Of a DNA stretch of 64,000 nucleotides, positions 18,766-29,649 are shown in pieces. Below the pieces are notes generated by a model. That model was given only the letters and a program-made list of their open reading frames with translations, had not been told where the DNA came from and did not search any database. A program made the translations under genes and the position numbers. Numbering within the stretch: the first letter of the stretch is position 1; every line of letters begins with the position of its first letter. This DNA comes from Arion vulgaris (Eukaryota; Mollusca; Gastropoda; Stylommatophora; Arionidae), in assembly GCA_020796225.1 (NCBI GenBank), contig CM036765.1:3122228-3186227 (forward strand), given 5' to 3'.

Positions 18766-19135
18766 GAGTGCTGGAAAATGATCCACAATGTCATACATAC
18801 GTTGTTGACATTCCAAAATAAATGTTTATGAAGAACCCTACACATTTTCTGAGTATATATAGTTTTAAATAAAAAAACAATACTGTGCTGCATCATTGGA
18901 GACAATAAGATTGATTGAGTATGAATGCCAGTAGGAGCATTGGCTAGAAGAGTACACCTCTGATGGACACTGAAGGGAAACATAATTCCTGACAGAACTG
19001 TGGAAAGAGAGTTGAAAGGTTGTAGCTGGACATTGTAAACAATTAGTAGAAAGACAAAACAACTGCAGCAATGTCCATCTCTTGTGTGCTAGACGGGAAA
19101 CGAAGAGGATATATAGAGATTACTATATTCTATCA
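18766..19135. other. unassigned stretch
   Basis: A weak minus-strand frame is open here, but no family features were seen and its base composition is not distinctive. Confidence 0.3.
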
Positions 19136-19139
19136 GTCG

Positions 19140-19330
19140 ATTACTCTTCCTTTATCGTCACACTGTTACCGGGATTTTGCCCAGTGTCGTGGCTTTCTGT
19201 TTTTGTGTTTTGTTCTGCTCTAGTGGCTTGGGTGATAGTTATTTTTGCTATTTGACAGGATTCTGTCATTCCATCTTTCCATCTTTTTCGTGGTCTTCCT
19301 CTCGTCTTTCCTGATGTTCTGTCGGTTTTT
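19140..19330 (-). pseudogene. LINE 3' fragment
   Basis: The minus strand has the RGRPRKRW-type tail and the ACTGGGCAAAATCCCGGTAA unit that ends the family also seen at 5345-5830 and 59385-59920. Confidence 0.6.
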
Positions 19331-20200
19331 TTGACGAGTGCTAAACGGTGGGTTGCGATATAAGTGGATTTCGTCTATCACTGCATTCACTCTTCATTGG
19401 CTTACTTTAACCATCTGTCATGTACATGTGGGTATTCGCATGAGAGAACGGGCAGGCTTGCATCAGCAGCATCGTTATTCAGATAGACGATGGATTGGGT
19501 GGGGTGAGGAATCGTCATTTAGCTGCTCAGCGACCGCTTGTACCAGCAGAATTGGATACTTGAGAAGCAGAGTGAGTGTTATTTAACCAGAAGTCACGGA
19601 AATCATTAGTTTGAATGCTTTGCATATCTGTTTGATTGATAGTACAATCATCATTGCACTTCGGTGACTAACCACATGTGCTCCGATATCTTTCTTAAAC
19701 ATGAAGATCTCAGCGGCAGAGCACTAACTCCGTAGCACCGGCAAGGGGTCCCCGATGTAATTTAGAAGATGGTGAAAATAGTTTGTAGGAGTTTAACGTT
19801 GGTAATCTTTATAATGAATTTTGTCTTGGGCAGCGGCTTTCCAGCCTGCTGTTCTCGATTTTGAACTGCAATTTTGCCCGGGCAGCGGCTTTCCAGCCTG
19901 CTGTTCTCGATTTTGAACTGCCAATGCTTGATTTGCGTGCTCAACTTGAACACGGGATCTACGTTTTGTCGTCGTCTTCGATAGGACTAGGAACCCGACC
20001 TCACCTACACTGAGATCAGGGATCTCTGGTAAAACATCCTGATAGCTCTACGAGGGAGTGAACCGAGTACCTTTGCAACGAGAGGAAAGCACCTAACCCT
20101 ACGCCACAAAGACACACCATATTGATATTTGCTATGGGATACTAAGCGCCTATAGACCTGCCCGCCGTGCTATAACGACGTTTCATTAACCAAATCTAGA
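19330..20200 (+). pseudogene. LINE 3' fragment (RNase H family), split by SINE C
   Basis: GCTTGCATCAGCAGCATCG to TTTGCATATCTGTT at 19330-19624 and GATACTAAGCGCCTATAGAC at 20131-20200 are consecutive parts of one element when compared with 14750-14880. SINE C sits between them. Confidence 0.65.
19625..20130 (-). mobile_element. SINE family C, full length (about 505 bp)
   Basis: In minus orientation: tRNA-like head TTTGTGGCGTAGGGTTAGG and B-box GGTTCACTCCC, then the body ending CCGAAGTGCAATGATGATTG and a short TCAA tail. A 57-bp internal segment with GGCTGGAAAGCCGCTGCCC is duplicated (about 19822-19930). Confidence 0.75.
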
Positions 20201-20494
20201 AATACACACATTGTGCCCCTGAGCGTAATATGCCTCAGAAACAACACGCGATCATATTCACTTCACATTGAAATATACAATAAAAAAAAGCTAAAGTCAC
20301 CGACTTGTTCTGTAATCGCGTCTCCATCTTCGTCACGCCACTATGTACACTGCATAATGATGTTATTGGTCATTTTTGTGTTGTAAACTCACCATGTTAT
20401 TATTAGCTTTGTTTTATGTGCGTAGTGAGTTGAAGTTTATGAGATTTCAACCTGGCATGAGTTGGTTTGCTTTAACAGGCTCGTGTGCAGGATG
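20201..20494. other. unassigned stretch
   Basis: Nothing recognised. Confidence 0.3.
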
Positions 20495-23420
20495 CACATG
20501 TAGTCATCATCATCATCATTGGCCTCTTTGTCTCAGGAGACAATAGGTGTTGCGTCACGTAGTATGTTCTGTGCTGAATCACAACGTTTCATGTGGCTGT
20601 AATGGCCTATTCTGGAGTGGCAATCCTTGCCACAGTTTCTGCAGGTAAAACTGGAGACTAGAGCCGATGCATGGGATGTTCTCTCTGTTCTCTGTGCCCT
20701 CTTTTGCCTCCACATGTGATGTTGTTTTTCTTCTTTTCTTTTTGAGCCGCCCCTCACTGCCGCTGGCCATGCTTGCCTGTCTTTGGCCAGCAGCTCCCAG
20801 TGTTCTTTGTCTATGCCGCATGAAGTTAGATCACGCTTGCAGGTGTCAATGAAGAGTAATAATGGGCGCCCATGCTGTCTAGCACCAGATGCGAGTTGAC
20901 CATATAGAATGTTCTTTGGGATTCTATCATCGCTCATACGGCACACGTGTCCCAGCCAGTGCCGGATTAGGCTAGCGCGGGGCCCGTAGCAAATTTTAGC
21001 GCGGGACCCTAGGTTTTGTATGATAATAAAATAAAACACAACTTTTACAAAAAACTTGTCTCGATTTAATGTGAGCAAATTTAGAGATAATACTAGACAA
21101 ATCAATTTCTCTAAGTAAATTACATTCAATGTTCATTAAGGTGAGATTATTTAGACGATCTTGTCCCATCATGTTCCTGAACTCACTTTTATACGCTTTA
21201 ATGTTGAAAAAGAACGTTCTCCGCTGCAGTTAGTAATCATTAAAGACAAATAAATTCGTAAGACTATTTCTACATTTGGGAAACACGACTCTAATGAATT
21301 TTCCATTATAAGTTTATAAAATTGCAGTTCAAGAGCCTCATGCTTTTCGTTGCTAATAGCAGCAGCTACATTAATTTTAAAAAGTTCAGTGAACTGCATA
21401 AGTTCGTCGCCTAGGCTTTCTTCCAAATCCTCTTGGTAAGAGCCGACAATATTTGGAGTTCTTTTCAAGATCTCTTGTGCTGTAATAGATTTTAACTGCC
21501 GGAGTATTCCAAATACACAAGTCACTCTATGGTACAGCCTAAATCAATAACTTTGCAAACAAAACAGAACAGTTGTCCTTTAGTTTCTGTATAACACAAC
21601 CAATCTCTCACGTGAGTTTTGTTTGTTGGTGTATGTGTGTATGTGAAAAACGACTTTCGACAAAATCGTGGATTGTTTTCTTTATCGTATGTTTTTTAAA
21701 TTTTTTTTTTAGACATGAAATCACTGTTCATATGTTGCACTTCGCTACTTTCTTTCACAATCCAATAATCTCGTTTGAAGTTGTTTGGCCATTCACCAAT
21801 ATCGTTTAAGTACATTTTACTTTCGTTGTGTTTTTGGCTTGTAGAAGATGTTGCTACATTAGAAGCATGTGCTGTGCTTTCTGCCTCTCTTTGGCTTGAA
21901 GATGATATGGCTAAATTGGGAGGACTTGCTGTACATTCGATTTCAGTTTGTCTTGTGAAAAATGTGGCTAAATCGTGAAGAGTTGTTGATCTTAATGGTA
22001 GTATTGGTAATGATGATGCTTCTATAACACTGCTTTCATCTACTACACAGTGGGACACGTCTTCTGTATTTTCTGCTTCGATTTCGTTGGATTCAGCACC
22101 ATCACACGACATTTAAAAATTCAGACAGCGTGCGTGTTTTTGATATAACATCTGGTTATTTTTTCCATTTTCATCTCTGTCACATAGGCGCGGGGCCCTC
22201 TAGAAGCGCGGGGCCCGTAGCATTTGCTACTTCTGCTACTAGGCTAATCCGGCGCTGGTCCCAGCCATCTCAGACGTCGCTGACTCAGTAAAGTGTGCAT
22301 GCTTGGAATGCCAGCACTGTTCAGGACTTCTATATTGGAGATGTGATCTTGCCATCGGATGTTGTATATTCGCCTGAGACAGCGCATGTGGAAGGTGTTG
22401 AGGCGATGTTCTTGTCTAGCATATGTGGTCCATGTCTCACTACCATACAGTAGAGTGCTGAGAACACAAGCTTTATATACTTGTGTCTTGGTGTTTCTTG
22501 TGAGTGCCCTGTTTTCCCATACACGCTTTGCTAATTTAAACATAGCAGTGGAGACCTTCCCAATGCGACCACTAATTTCATCATCGAGGGAGAGGTTGCT
22601 GCTGATGACAGAGCCAAGGTATGTAAAGGTATTGACTACTTCAAGCGTATGACTGCCAATGTTGATAGATGGGGCTCTGCTATTATCCTGGAACATTATA
22701 TTTGTTTTCTTCAGGCTGATGGTCAAGCCGAATTCATTTGATGCTGCAGCAAATCTCTCCATGAGGTGTTGTAGCGCTTCTTCTGTGTGTGATGTTAATG
22801 CTGCATCATCGGCAAACAGAAGTTCCTTGATGGTGACTCTTTGGACTTTGGTCTTTGCTTTGAGTCGCGCCATGTTGAACAATTTTCCATCTGATCTTGT
22901 GTGGAGAAATATTCCTTCTGCCGATTCAAAAGTATGGGAGAGAAGTAGGGAGAAAATATCACAAAGAGTGTGGGTGCAAGTACGCATCCCTGCTTGACGC
23001 CGCTGTTGATAGGAAAAACGCTGGAGGAGGCCCCATCAAACATCCCTGTACCCTTCATGTTGTTAGGGAAATTTATGTTATGATTTTAAGCAATGTAGGA
23101 GGGCAGCCGATTTTTCCAAAAGCTTGAAGAGGCCATCTCTACTCACTAGGTCAAATGCCTTTGTTAGATCTATGAAGGCAATGTACAGTGGCATGCGTTG
23201 TTCGCGACATTTCTCCTGCAGTTGTCTCAAGGAGAATAACATGTCAATAGTGGATCTGTTGGATCTAAATCCACATTGTGACTCAGGGTATACTTGGTTT
23301 GCTAGCTTTTGTAACCTATTTAGTACTACGCGTGCGAAGACCTTCCCCACGATGCTGAGCAACGAGATACCACGGTAGTTGTTACAGTCAGCACGATCAC
23401 CTTTATGTAGTAACATGTAG
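20495..23420 (-). mobile_element. LINE with reverse transcriptase, interrupted by a hAT element
   Basis: On the minus strand from 23420: RT landmarks NYRGISLLSIVGKVFARVV, CGFRSNRSTIDMLF, IDLTKAFDLVSRDGL, then after a frameshift GVKQGCVLAPTLF, LLFADDAALTSH (catalytic ADD), FTYLGSVIS, STLLYGSETWTTY and RRLRWLG. At this point (22258-22265) the hAT element interrupts. After it: HVCRMSDDRIPKNILYGQLA, DRQAW and a C-terminal zinc finger CRNCGKDCHSRIGHYSH. The 3' tail is (GAT)n. The 5' endonuclease half is missing. RT, thumb and finger are those of a non-LTR retrotransposon; I do not assign the clade. Confidence 0.9.
20957..22257 (-). mobile_element. hAT transposon deletion derivative inside the LINE
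   Basis: Ends are CAGTGCCGGATTAGGC and its inverted mate GCCTAATCCGGCGCTG (hAT-type CAGNG), flanked by 8-bp duplications GTCCCAGC at 20949-20956 and 22258-22265. The minus strand encodes an acidic leader (CDGAESNEIEAENTEDVSH), a TTF-type zinc-finger piece (WLCYTETKGQLFCFVCK) and, directly after, the hAT C-terminal dimerisation region (LMITNCSGERSFSTLKRI). The catalytic core between them is deleted, so it is non-autonomous. Confidence 0.9.
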
Positions 23421-23594
23421 TAACAAATCGAATACTAGGGAAACATGCAGTAAAATTAGATATCAACGGGGGAATGTCTATAGTCAAATCAGGACTGGAG
23501 AAGATAAAAGAAAGACAAGGTGCATAGAGAGGCTCGCGCCAGGTGTCTTCTTTTTCGACCTGACGCTGAAAGGCAAAACAGGATTAGATAATAT
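23421..23594. other. unassigned, ends in (TA)n
   Basis: Short stretch with ATATATATATATATAT at 23590-23606, next to the 3' end of the following LINE. Confidence 0.3.
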
Positions 23595-24065
23595 ATATAT
23601 ATATATGGTAAGTTTTGTCTTTACAGACGGTCAATTGGCAAGTGTTTTACCATGACAACCTCTGAGTTTTCGCTTTTCTCTTTTGTCTTTCATCTCATAC
23701 ATGTTTCTTCTCAAAAGACTCTGCGCCCTTGTGCAATATAGTTTTTCACACAACTCTGTTATCAGCTAGTTTTTTTCCATGTGCTGGGACCTATAGAACA
23801 GTTTGTTATTGATTCCTTGCAGATATCTTTATATCTGAGTAGTGGTCTGCCCTGGGGCCTTTTCCCTTCCGAAAGTTCACAGACCAACATTTGTTTTGGT
23901 ATGCGACAAGTTTCCATTCTTCTCACATGCCCCAACCATCTTAGTCGTCTACTGCTGAGCATGCCCATGATAGAAGGCAGGCTTGCACGTTGCAGTACTT
24001 CAGAGTTGGTTATCTTGTCGTACCACCTGATGTTCATAATCTTGCGGAGACATCGAAGGTGAAAA
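23595..24065 (-). pseudogene. LINE C-terminal and 3' fragment
   Basis: Minus strand: MNIRWYDKITNSEVLQRASL, SSRRLRWLGHVRRMETCRIP and GKRPQGRPLLRYKDICKES, then frameshifted tail and 3' UTR. It is the same family as the longer copy at 30720-31735. Confidence 0.85.
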
Positions 24066-24399
24066 TATTAAGTCTCTTCTCGTACCTTGAGTAGGATGTC
24101 CATGTTTCTTAGCCATGTAGTCAAGAACTAAATACGCAGGCTCTATATATTATAATCATCGTCTGCAGTGTTAGTTTTGTGCAATGTTATAATAGATAGA
24201 TAGAATGTACATAGTGAACAACTTTGCCAAGAAGTTCTTTGATAAATAAGCGAATCAGCCCTATTCTAAGGAAAGCTAGCTGGCTGTGTTCTTAAAAGCG
24301 TTCATCTGTAGAGCTAGGCAATGGATGCCGTAAGAAATAAGGGTTTGTGTTTTCAATCCTGTGTTGCAGGGTAGCAAAGAAGATAAGTTTCTCCTCCTC
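24066..24399. other. unassigned stretch
   Basis: No repeat or coding assignment. Confidence 0.3.
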
Positions 24400-24655
24400 T
24401 TCTTCTTCTTCTTTGCGTTCGTTCTTTACCACCAATTTTAATCACTCTTTGTGATATGTTTGATCTTTGCCAAGAACGTGTATACGTTGCACATTGGTTT
24501 GGTAGGCCCCTAAACGCATAGACTTCTACACGTTTAGGACACGTGCATCCGATTTCAGCAAAACATCCTTAGTCGCCTCTTACATGCGTTGCAGGTAACT
24601 GTGGTTCTATTTTTTACACCCCAAATTTGGGCCTCGGTAACCACTCGGGCGAGAT
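24400..24655 (-). mobile_element. SINE family B, subtype 2
   Basis: CGTTCTTTACCACCAATTTT, GTGTATACGTTGCACATTGG and the AGTCGCCTCTTAC core are present as in 13235-13490; the core has lost ACG. Confidence 0.75.
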
Positions 24656-24678
24656 CAGTTCCATTCTTCTTTCCCTTT

Positions 24679-25042
24679 GCAAAAACTTCTCTGTGACGGC
24701 ATCGTAAAATGTATTCTTCATTCTAACCTTGCAAAAACTTCTCTGTGACGGCATCGTAAAATGTATTCTTTATTCTAACCTTGCAAAAACTTCTCTGTGA
24801 CGGCATCGTAAAATGTATTCTTTATTCTAAACTTGCAAAAACTTCTCTGTGACGGCATCGTAAAATGTATTCTTTATTCTAACCTTGCAAAAACTTCTCT
24901 GTGACGGCATCGTAAAATGTATTCTTTATTCTAAACTTGCAAAAACTTCTCTGTGACGGCATCGTAAAATGTATTCTTTATTCTAACCTTGCAAAAACTT
25001 CTCTGTGACGGCATCGTAAAATGTATTCTTTATTCTAACCTT
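24679..25042. repeat. 52-bp minisatellite, 7 units
   Basis: GCAAAAACTTCTCTGTGACG plus GCATCGTAAAATGTATTC repeats with an exact 52-bp period (units start at 24679, 24731, 24783 and so on). Units differ by one or two bases, so it is recent. Confidence 0.95.
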
Positions 25043-25119
25043 GCTCAAAAGTTCATATTCAATAAACAAAAGGCTGCCTATTTGTTGCCGGGGCTCTATG
25101 GAGCAAAAACATATCTCAA

Positions 25120-25330
25120 CCTGCACTAGGCATCGTAAAATGTCGTAAGAGGCGACAAAGGTAGGAGCATAGGAAGCTGCCCTAGTTAATAAAAGGTGTC
25201 GCAGAAATCGGATGTTCTGACCTACGTGTAGGCAAATAACTTGCACAACGTAAAACCGCTCATAGGCTCAGATCACATCCAGATCACAAAGAGTTTTTTT
25301 TTAACAAGTTCAGCGTTCGAAGAAGAACAA
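25120..25330 (+). mobile_element. SINE family B, subtype 1
   Basis: ATGTCGTAAGAGGCGACAAA, CTGACCTACGTGTAGGCA, GATCACAAAGAG and a GAAGAAGAAC tail. Its first bases (GGCATCGTAAAATGTCG) resemble the adjacent 52-bp array unit. Confidence 0.7.
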
Positions 25331-25367
25331 TCCTATGTTTGGTTATTTGTTTTTTCTTGAAGACTTA

Positions 25368-26735
25368 ACTACTTGTTGTCTGTCTACTTGTTGTCTGTCT
25401 ACTTGTTGTCTGTCTACTTGTTGTCTGTCTACTTGTTGTCTGTCTACTTGTTGTCTATCTACTTGTTGTCTGTCTACTTGTTGTCTGTCTACTTGTTGTC
25501 TGTCTACTTGTTGTCTGTCTACTTGTTGTCTGCTGTCTACTTGTTGTCTGTCTACTTGTTGTCTGTCTACTTGTTGTCTGTCTACTTGTTGTCTGTCTAC
25601 TTGTTGTCTGCTGTCTACTTGTTGTCTGTCTACTTGTTGTCTGTCTACTTGTTGTCTGCTGTCTACTTGTTGTCTGTCTACTTGTTGTCTGCTGTCTACT
25701 TGTTGTTGTCTGTCTACTTGTTGTCTGTCTACTTGTTGTCTGCTGTCTACTTGTTGTCTGTCTACTTGTTGGTTGTCTACTTGTTGGCTGTCTACTTGTT
25801 GGCTGTCTACTTGTTGGCTGTCTACTTGTTGTTGTCTGTCTACTTGTTCGCTGTCTACTTGTTGGCTGTCTACTTGTTGTTGTCTTCTACTTGTTGTTGT
25901 CTACTTGTTGGTTGTCTACTTGTTCGCTGTCTACTTGTTGGTTGTCTACTTGTTGGTTGTCTACTTGTTCGCTGTCTACTTGTTCGCTGTCTACTTGTTG
26001 TCTGTCTACTTGTTGTTGTCTACTTGTTGTTTGTCTACTTGTTGTCTGTCTACTTGTTGTCTACTTGTTGGCTGTCTACTTGTTGTCTGCTGTCTACTTG
26101 TTGTCTGTCTACTTGTTGGCTGTCTACTGTTGTTGTCTACTTGTTGCTGTCTACTTGTTGCTGTCTACTTGTTGGTCTGTCTACTTGTTGGTTGTCTACT
26201 TGTTCGCTGTCTACTTTGTTCTGGCTGTCTACTTGTTGGCTGTCTACTTGTTGGTTGTCTACTTGTTGCTGTCATACTTGTTCGCTGTCTACTTGTTGGC
26301 TGTTACTTGTTCGCTGTCTACTTGTTGACTGTCTACTTGTTCACTGTCTACTTGTTGCTGTTACTGTTTCTGTCTACTGTTGCGTCTACTTGTTGACTGT
26401 CTACTTGTTGACTGTCTACTTGTTCACTGTCTACTTGTTCACTGTCTACTTGTTCACTGTCTACTTGTTGGCTGTCTACGTGTTCGCTGTCTACTTGTTG
26501 ACTGTCTACTTGTTGACTGCCTTGACTTTGTTCATTCACTGTTCACTGTCTGCTTTGGCTGTCTATGTTGCTGTTACTTGTTGGCTGTCTACTTGTTGAC
26601 TGTCTACTTGTTACTGTTACTTGTGCTGTCTACTGTTGCTGTACTTTTGTCTGTCTACTTGTTCACTGTCTACTTGTTGGCTGTCTACTTGTTCGCTAGT
26701 CATACTTGTTGACTGTTACTGTTGACTTCTACTGC
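25368..26735. repeat. 15-bp minisatellite, about 90 units
   Basis: The unit CTACTTGTTGTCTGT is nearly perfect in the first 500 bp and increasingly varied and broken to the right (GGCTGT, TTCGCTGT, TTGACTGT variants). The frame of about 400 codons (YLLSV repeats) is a repeat translation. Confidence 0.95.
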
Positions 26736-26897
26736 ATGTCACGTTCGTCTCATGATCATAAAGAAGAATTGACTTGATTGTACTGGGTTCCCATACGGTC
26801 CCCGTTCCTCTCGGCAGATGGAGCACTGCTGAGAGTGTTGCACAAATTATATTTAGATATTATCTCAACTGTTCATTCGACTAAAACCAGCATCTTG
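26736..26897. other. unassigned spacer
   Basis: It includes a short piece similar to the SINE A body (CTGAGAGTGTTGCACAAAT). Confidence 0.3.
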
Positions 26898-27125
26898 TCT
26901 TCTATAGTCCGTTCAACTTGTCATGCCCACAGATAAAAATGTATATCTTTGTAACAATTTGATTAAATAACTTGAAAACTTGCATGTGAACTACACATGT
27001 TCCCGACGCTACAAAATATTTTTGCCATTCAAACAGTCATACCATCTAGAAGTTGCCTTCTTTGTGCTATATATTTAACGCCTTTGTTTGACATGGTTGA
27101 AGAAAACTAATGTTTACAGACATTT

Positions 27126-27137
27126 AATACATTGATG
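27126..27137. repeat. target-site duplication, left, of the LINE+hAT unit
   Basis: AATACATTGATG here and AATACATTAATG at 29142-29153 (11 of 12 identical). Confidence 0.7.
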
Positions 27138-29141
27138 TATGGGAAATCAAGGCACTCACAAGAAACACCAAGACACAAGTATATAAAGCTTGTGTTCTCA
27201 GCACTCTACTGTATGGTAGTGAGACATGGACCACATATGTTAGACAAGAACATCGCCTCAACACCTTCCACATGCGCTGTCTCAGGCGAATATACAACAT
27301 CCGATGGCAAGATCACATCTCCAATATAGAAGTCCTGAACAGTGCTGGCATTCCAAGCATGCACACTTTACTAAGTCAGCGACGTCTGAGATGGCTGGGA
27401 CCAGCGCCGGATTAGCCTAGTAGCAGAAGTAGCAATGCTACGGGCCCCGCGCTTCTAGGGGCCCCGCGCCTATGTGACAGATGAAAATGGGAAAAATAAC
27501 CAGATGTTATATAAAAAAACACGCACGCTGTCTGAATTTTTAAATGTCGTGTGTGATGGTGCTGAATCCAACGAAATCGAAGCAGAAAATACAGAAGACG
27601 TGTCCCACTGTGTAGTAGATGAAAGCAGTGTTATAGAAGCATCATCATTACCAATATTACCATTAAGATCAACAACTCTTCACGATTTAGCCACATTTTT
27701 CACAAGACAAACTGAAATCGAATGTACAGCAAGTCCTCCCAATTTAGCCATATTATCTTCAAGCCAAAGAGAGGCAGAAAGCACAGCACATGCTTCTAAT
27801 GTAGCAACATCATCTACAAGCCAAAAACACAACGAAAGTAAAATGTACTCAAACGATATTGGTGAATGGCCAAACAACTTCAATCGAGATTATTGGATTG
27901 TGAAAGAAAGTAGCGAAGTGCAACATATGAACAGTGATTTCATGTCTTAAAAAAACCCCAAAAAACATACGATAAAGAAAACAATCCACGATTTTGTCGA
28001 AAGTCGTTTTTCACATACACACATACACCAACAAACAAAACTCACGTGAGAGATTGGTTGTGTTATACAGAAACTAAAGGACAACTGTTCTGTTTTGTTT
28101 GCAAAGTTATTGATTTAGGCTGTACCATAGAGTGACTTGTGTATTTGGAATACTCCGGCAGTTAAAATCTATTACAGCACAAGAGATCTTGAAAAGAACT
28201 CCAAATATTGTCGGCTCTTACCAAGAGGATTTGGAAGAAAGCCTAGGCGACGAACTTATGCAGTTCACTGAACTCTTAAAATTAATGTAGCTGCTGCTAT
28301 TAGCAACGAAAAGCATGAGGCTCTTGAACTGCAATTTTATAAACTTATAATGGAAAATTCATTAGAGTCGTGTTTCCCAAATGTAGAAATAGTCTTACGA
28401 ATTTATTTGTCTTTAATGATTACTAACTGCAGCGGAGAACGTTCTTTTTCAACATTAAAGTGTTTAAAAAGTGAGTTAAGAAACATGATGGGACAAGATC
28501 GTCTAAATAATCTCACCTTAATGAACATTGAATGTAATTTACTTAGAGAAATTGATTTGTCTAGTGCTATCTCTAAATTTGCTCACATTAAATCGAGACA
28601 AGTTTGTTTGTAAAAGTTGTGTTTTATTTTATTATCATACAAAACCTAGGGCCCCGCGCTAAAATTTGCTACGGGCCCCGCGCTAGCCTAATCCGGCACT
28701 GGCTGGGACACGTGTGCCGTATGAGCGATGATAGAATCCCAAAGAACATTCTATATGGTCAACTCGCATCTGGTGCTAGACAGCATGGGCGCCCATTATT
28801 ATGCTTCATTGACACCTGCAAGCGTGATCTAACTTCATGCGGCATAGACAAAGAACACTGGGAGCTGCTGGCCAAAGACAGGCAAGCATGGCGAGCGGCA
28901 GTGAGGGACGGCTCAAAAAGAAAAGAAGAAAAATAACATCACATGTGGAGGCAAAAGAGGGCACAGAGAACAGAGAGAACATCCCATGCATCGGCTCTAG
29001 TCTCCAGTTTTACCTGCAGAAACTGTGGCAAGGATTGCCACTCCAGAATAGGCCATTACAGCCACATGAAACGTTGTGATTCAGCACAGAACATACTACG
29101 TGACGCAACACCTATTGTCTCCTGAGACAAAGAGGCCAATG
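27138..29141 (+). mobile_element. 5'-truncated LINE carrying the same hAT element
   Basis: Plus-strand copy of the LINE at 20495-23420, starting in the RT thumb (GKSRHSQETPRHK in one frame). It includes SNIEVLNSAGIPSMHTLLSQ, RRLRWLG, then the hAT element, then HVCRMSDDRIPKNILYGQLA and CRNCGKDCHSRIGHYSH. It stops at the LINE 3' end, GGCCAATG, exactly where similarity to the other copy ends. The pair of 12-bp duplications shows it inserted as one unit. Confidence 0.85.
27402..28701 (+). mobile_element. hAT transposon deletion derivative, second copy
   Basis: Starts CAGCGCCGGATTAGCC, ends GGCTAATCCGGCACTG-type (CTAATCCGGCACTG), flanked by GCTGGGAC at 27394-27401 and 28702-28709. Length 1300 bp against 1301 for the first copy, with the same internal deletion: acidic leader, TTF-type finger, dimerisation region FPNVEIVLRIYLSLMITN..SGERSFSTL. 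Confidence 0.9.
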
Positions 29142-29153
29142 AATACATTAATG
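29142..29153. repeat. target-site duplication, right, of the LINE+hAT unit
   Basis: AATACATTAATG, see 27126. Confidence 0.7.
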
Positions 29154-29324
29154 ACAAATTAGCAACATTTAGTACGAAATCCGTGGTTTTTTTTTAACGA
29201 TTCTTGCAATTTTCGCGCACCAAATAGACTCGGGCTTGAACATGGTAATTAAATGACGCCATAAATGCGACACGGACTTTTAGTTAAAGCAAAGGCGTAT
29301 ACCGAAATTAGTGTGAGGCTATTG

Positions 29325-29505
29325 CTAAATTAGCAGATTTTCCTTAGATACGTTGGTATTTGGTCGTCCATTTGTGTTTCATTTTAATTTGTCACTCCTG
29401 TTTGTTCGTTTGTTGATAAAGGCCTTGTTGGTCGAAACGTTGCTGTTTATCGTCACTGTTTATGTATTTTGTAAAACTATAGTACTTTGTTTGTACGTGT
29501 TTCAC
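29325..29505 (+). mobile_element. Penelope-like element 3' fragment (181 bp) with 13-bp target-site duplication
   Basis: GATTTTCCTTAGATACGTTG to ACGTGTTTCAC matches the 3' UTR of dimer 1, including the hammerhead-like motif (about 29412-29454). TGTGAGGCTATTG flanks it at 29312-29324 and 29506-29518. Confidence 0.85.
29412..29454 (+). ncRNA. hammerhead-ribozyme-like motif
   Basis: TTGATAAAGGCCTTGTTGG, TCGAAACG, then CGTC, as at 4814, but lacking the C before TTGATAAA. Confidence 0.4.
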
Positions 29506-29649
29506 TGTGAGGCTATTGGGTCATTTTGTTGACTTCTCAAAACATACATTGATATAACATTTCTAATGAGTTTGAAGTTACAATGCGAAAAGTGTCATTA
29601 ATACTATACGCGCATTTCCGCAAAGAGGCAAATATCTCTCTCTCTCTCT

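Larger units (their letters stand above)
26898..29640 (+). mobile_element. mariner-type relic, split by a LINE and a Penelope fragment
   Basis: TATAGTCCGTTCAACTTGTC at 26898 resembles the terminal repeat of the better copy at 40825. After removing the LINE insert (27138-29141) and the Penelope insert (29325-29505), the sequence at 29506-29630 (GAGGCTATTG, CATTGATATAACATTTCTAA, GCATTTCCGCAAAG) matches 41205-41345 at nearly the same distance from the left end (about 410 versus 396 bp). Only the 5' part survives. Confidence 0.6.

Noticed and set aside
21573..23416. Plus-strand frames across the LINE and hAT at 20.5-23.4 kb
   Set aside because: They are antisense to the better minus-strand frames with RT and hAT motifs.
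25335..26599. Long open frames of 350-408 codons (YLLSV and STCCL repeats)
   Set aside because: They are translations of the 15-bp minisatellite; a multiple-of-three unit without stops stays open in several frames at once.
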